DNA from: JBAUHN01 sp049680295
GTDB taxonomy: Bacteria; Pseudomonadota; Alphaproteobacteria; Rhodobacterales; Rhodobacteraceae
Assembly (NCBI GenBank): GCA_049680295.1
Contig: JBAUHN010000405.1
Span: forward strand, 1 to 42,500
Direction: 5' to 3'
Length of the DNA stretch: 42,500 nt
Of this stretch, positions 40,312 through 42,500 are shown piece by piece. The notes under the pieces were generated by a model, which saw only the letters and a program-made list of their open reading frames with translations, made no database searches and had not been told where the DNA came from. Each line of letters starts with the position of its first letter. Positions within the stretch are counted from its first letter, which is position 1. A program made the position numbers and the translations under genes.

Positions 40312-41670
40312 TCAAAGCGCTTGTTCAGCGATTGCGTCTGCCAAGGCCGCCTCAAGAATATCGAGACCTTCTTCGATGATTGCGTCTGACGCGGTCAAGG
40401 GGACCATGATGCGCAAGGCGTTGCCATGCAGGCCACAAGACAGCAGGATCAGCCCGCGTTTCAGGGCATGGGCGCAGACCCGTTTGGTCAGATCGGCATC
40501 GGGTGTGGCGCTGTCGAAATCACTGACGAATTCAACCGCCAGCATGGCACCCAATCCGCGAATGTCCCACATCCGGAACGGGGCGGTGCGTGCGCCGATC
40601 TCGGCCAGGCGGGTGCGGAAATGCGCCCCCATTTCGGCAGAACGCGCCAGCAGACCTTCTTCTTCGATCACCTCGATGGCGGCCAAAGCCGCAGCGCAAG
40701 CCACCGGGTTGCCACCGTATGTGCCGCCCAATCCGCCGGGGATCATCGCGTCCATGATGTCAGCACGGCCAATGACGCCGGCAATCGGATAACCACCTGC
40801 CATGGATTTTGCGACGGTAATCAGGTCTGGCACAACGCCGGAATGTTCAATCGCAAACCACGTGCCGGTACGGCCAAAGCCCGCTTGAATTTCGTCTGCA
40901 ATCAACAAGATACCGTGCTGGTCACAGATGTCGCGCAGCGCGCGCATCATTTCGAACGGGACCGGTGTATAGCCGCCTTCGCCCAAGACAGGTTCGATGA
41001 TTATCGCGGCAATGCGGTCTGGTTGCGCGTCGGTCAGAAACAGGTTTTGCAGGCCTGTCAGCGCATCCTCAACGGTGATACCATCGCGCGCTGAGGGGAA
41101 AGGCGCACGGAAAATATCGGTCGGGAATGGACCGACGTCCTTTTTGTAGGGAGAGATTTTGCCAGTCATGCCAAGCGTCAGCAAGGTGCGACCATGGTAG
41201 CCGCCGGTAAAGGCGATCACACCGGGGCGGCCGGTGGCAGCGCGCGCGATTTTGACCGCGTTTTCGACGGCTTCCGCGCCGGTAGTGACCAGAAGTGATT
41301 TTTTGGGCGCATCACCGGGGGCCAGTGCGTTCAGCTTTTCGGCTAAGGCAATGTAGGGTTCGTATTGCACAACCTGAAAGCTGGTGTGCGTGAACTTATC
41401 TTCCTGGGCCTTGGCGGCGGCCACGACTTTCGGGTGACGGTGGCCAGTGTTCAGAACCGCAATGCCGCCGACAAAATCAATGTAGCGTTTGCCCTCGACG
41501 TCCCAGATTTCCGCGTTCTCGGCATGATCTGCGAAAAACGGCGCTGCCGATGCGACACCGCGTGCAACGGCGGCTTCGCGCCGCGCCAACAGGTCGGCAT
41601 TGGTCAACGCACCCGGTGTGCCGGTTGCGACGACTGCGATCTTGGTCTTTTTCTTGGCTCTGGTCGCCAT
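40312..41670 (-). CDS. gabT: 4-aminobutyrate aminotransferase
   Basis: 452 residues. Class III aminotransferase with TTGAEAVENAVKIAR, GGYHGRTLLTLGMTGK, IADEIQAGFGRTGTWF (PLP Asp259) and VAKSMAGGYPIAGV (Schiff-base Lys288), all close to GabT. It converts GABA plus 2-oxoglutarate to succinic semialdehyde plus glutamate. The start at 41670 has AAGGA 8 nt upstream. This gives a Lys-rich N-terminal extension of about 22 residues before the usual 'NADLLARREAAVARG' start. It is divergent from an XRE-cupin regulator, its probable controller. gabD is not in view. Related 5-aminovalerate aminotransferase activity is possible. Confidence 0.88.
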   Translation of the reverse strand: MATRAKKKTKIAVVATGTPGALTNADLLARREAAVARGVASAAPFFADHAENAEIWDVEGKRYIDFVGGIAVLNTGHRHPKVVAAAKAQEDKFTHTSFQVVQYEPYIALAEKLNALAPGDAPKKSLLVTTGAEAVENAVKIARAATGRPGVIAFTGGYHGRTLLTLGMTGKISPYKKDVGPFPTDIFRAPFPSARDGITVEDALTGLQNLFLTDAQPDRIAAIIIEPVLGEGGYTPVPFEMMRALRDICDQHGILLIADEIQAGFGRTGTWFAIEHSGVVPDLITVAKSMAGGYPIAGVIGRADIMDAMIPGGLGGTYGGNPVACAAALAAIEVIEEEGLLARSAEMGAHFRTRLAEIGARTAPFRMWDIRGLGAMLAVEFVSDFDSATPDADLTKRVCAHALKRGLILLSCGLHGNALRIMVPLTASDAIIEEGLDILEAALADAIAEQAL

Positions 41671-41696
41671 ATCGGTTTTCCTTTTGTGACATGTGA

Positions 41697-41715
41697 GAGG
41701 ATGTTTAAAATCCTC
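41697..41715. promoter_or_regulatory. Inverted repeat upstream of gabT, candidate operator
   Basis: gaggat (41697-41702) and atcctc (41710-41715) flank a 7-nt AT-rich centre, 27 bp upstream of the gabT ATG in the AT-rich divergent region shared with the XRE-cupin gene. The location suits a repressor site; binding is inferred. Confidence 0.4.
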
Positions 41716-41862
41716 AATATTCTGTTTAATTTAATTGTCAATTGCGATTCTATTTGGTTTGTGACCTGCGCCATATGCTGCCAATCTGGCGATTGCACAC
41801 GGCATTTGGTGGCTTTAGAAGCGGCTTTATGGGCTGACCATTGTCATCAGGGGTATAACGCT

Positions 41863-42423
41863 TTGGACATCGGACATAAATTGCGATCCATCCGAAAAAA
41901 GCGCGGGCTGTCACAGCGCGAGTTGGCCAATCGTGCGGGGCTGACCAACGGCACGATTTCACTGATTGAACAGAATAAAACCAGCCCTTCAGTTGCGTCA
42001 TTGAAAAGCCTGCTGGATGCGATCCCGATCAGCATGGCGGAATTCTTTTCGACACTTGAAGACAGCCAAAAGCCTCAGGTGTTCTACACTGCTGCCGAAT
42101 TTACCGAGATTGCGCCCACGCCGGAAAGCGGATCAATGTTGCTATCGTTGCGCCAATTGGGGAGCGCCGAAGCTCATGCGCTGCAAATCCTGCATGAACG
42201 CTATGCGCCGGGCGCGGACACCGGGCCAGAGTTACTGGCGCATGATGGCGAAGAGGCCGGGGTAGTGGTGCGTGGATCGGTTGAGGTGACGGTCGGCGAC
42301 GAGGTGGCGCGACTGGCCACTGGCGATGGCTATCTTTTTGACAGCCGTCTGCCGCATCGGTTCAGAAATACAGGCACAGAAGTTTGCGAGGTCATCAGTG
42401 CCTGCACACCGCCGTCGTTTTAA
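41863..42423 (+). CDS. XRE-cupin transcriptional regulator (PuuR-like)
   Basis: 186 residues from a TTG at 41863, with AGGGG about 9 nt upstream. The upstream open frame runs back into gabT's antisense and has no plausible start, and relatives begin 'xDIGxKLRxIRxxRGLSQRELA'. The N-terminal XRE HTH (about 2-60) is SQRELANRAGLTNGTISLIE. The C-terminal cupin (about 105-180) includes HDGEEAGVVVRGSVEVTVGD, read as two parts, and GDGYLFDSRLPHRF. Such regulators sense polyamines, GABA or related amines and repress divergent aminotransferase genes. The stop overlaps the convergent gene's stop by 3 nt. Confidence 0.82.
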   Translation: MDIGHKLRSIRKKRGLSQRELANRAGLTNGTISLIEQNKTSPSVASLKSLLDAIPISMAEFFSTLEDSQKPQVFYTAAEFTEIAPTPESGSMLLSLRQLGSAEAHALQILHERYAPGADTGPELLAHDGEEAGVVVRGSVEVTVGDEVARLATGDGYLFDSRLPHRFRNTGTEVCEVISACTPPSF

Positions 42424-42500
42424 GGTTGGTCGCGATCTGATACCGTGTTTCGAGGTGCCTTGCGCAATTCGACCTCGGCATTGAACGCGGCCCCAAGTAA
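42420..42500 (-). CDS. Partial CDS, C-terminus of a probable YihY/BrkB-family membrane protein
   Basis: An open minus-strand frame enters from the window edge and stops with TAA at 42420-42422, giving 26 residues. The segment LLGAAFNAEVELRK resembles the 'GAxxNAExE' end of the last transmembrane helix in YihY/BrkB (formerly RNase BN) proteins. It overlaps the stop of the XRE-cupin gene tail to tail. With only 26 residues the call is tentative. Confidence 0.5.
   Translation of the reverse strand, partial: LLGAAFNAEVELRKAPRNTVSDRDQP

Noticed and set aside
41365..41862. N-terminal extension of the XRE-cupin regulator from 41365
   Set aside because: The extension is antisense to gabT and of shadow-like composition. 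The HTH domain begins at the TTG at 41863, which has its own AGGGG ribosome site.
1..42500. CRISPR arrays, prophage, integrase or transposase genes, toxin-antitoxin pairs
   Set aside because: Looked for on both strands. No regularly spaced direct repeats and no such protein families were recognised.

Overview
The window comes from an alphaproteobacterium, most likely a marine Rhodobacteraceae member (Roseobacter group). The basis is moderate GC, a complete-looking paaJABCDE-paaZ block, a methylotroph-type malate thiokinase, a split PqiA, and the general character of the proteins. This placement is recognition from memory, not a phylogenetic result. I see no prophage, insertion-sequence transposase, CRISPR array or tRNA gene.

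Layout. 1-600: 3' end of 23S rRNA, a hairpin-rich spacer and 5S rRNA flanked by an 11-bp processing stem. 740-2148: argE (minus strand) and the first copy of a 104-nt palindromic dispersed repeat. 2149-8401: a serine-cycle module. hydroxypyruvate reductase, mtkB, mtkA and a class V aminotransferase lie on the minus strand; an orphan LuxR-type response regulator and malyl-CoA lyase lie divergently on the plus strand. 8678-11113: a sarcosine/dimethylglycine dehydrogenase-type flavoprotein, which could supply glycine and C1 units to that module. 11249-18940: the aerobic phenylacetyl-CoA epoxidation operon, transcribed paaJ-A-B-C-D-E, then an extra ferritin-like PaaA/PaaC paralogue, then paaZ. 19160-21649: a HpaR-like MarR regulator, a PLP aromatic-amino-acid-type decarboxylase and an Lrp/AsnC regulator.

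21862-30192 is the least understood part. It holds a 47-residue small ORF coupled to a two-cysteine Asp/Glu-racemase-family protein, then a minus-strand pair (diaminopropionate ammonia-lyase and M20 amidohydrolase). Divergent from that pair is a tightly overlapping plus-strand operon: 6-hydroxynicotinate reductase-like iron-sulfur protein, ApbE-like UPF0280 protein, two tandem DUF1185 ('amino acid synthesis') paralogues, and a VOC-cupin-cupin protein. I consider this operon the best candidate for an undescribed catabolic system, with an unknown substrate.

30303-34208: a Pqi-type lipid-transport/envelope operon (PqiA in two halves, the MCE protein PqiB, the lipoprotein PqiC). 34287-38114, all minus strand: a class III aminotransferase, an alpha-methylacyl-CoA racemase-type CaiB/BaiF protein and a flavin monooxygenase. 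38500-40116: a membrane-anchored stand-alone glutamate-synthase-domain protein, followed by a strong terminator and the second repeat copy. 40312-42423: gabT with a divergent XRE-cupin regulator. The window ends in the C-terminus of a probable YihY/BrkB-family membrane protein.

The common theme is carbon and nitrogen scavenging: C1/glycine, phenylacetate, amino-acid derivatives and GABA. Starts were reassigned from the longest ORF wherever a Shine-Dalgarno-like sequence and family alignment favoured another codon. Function calls rest on motifs and recalled family features, with no database search.
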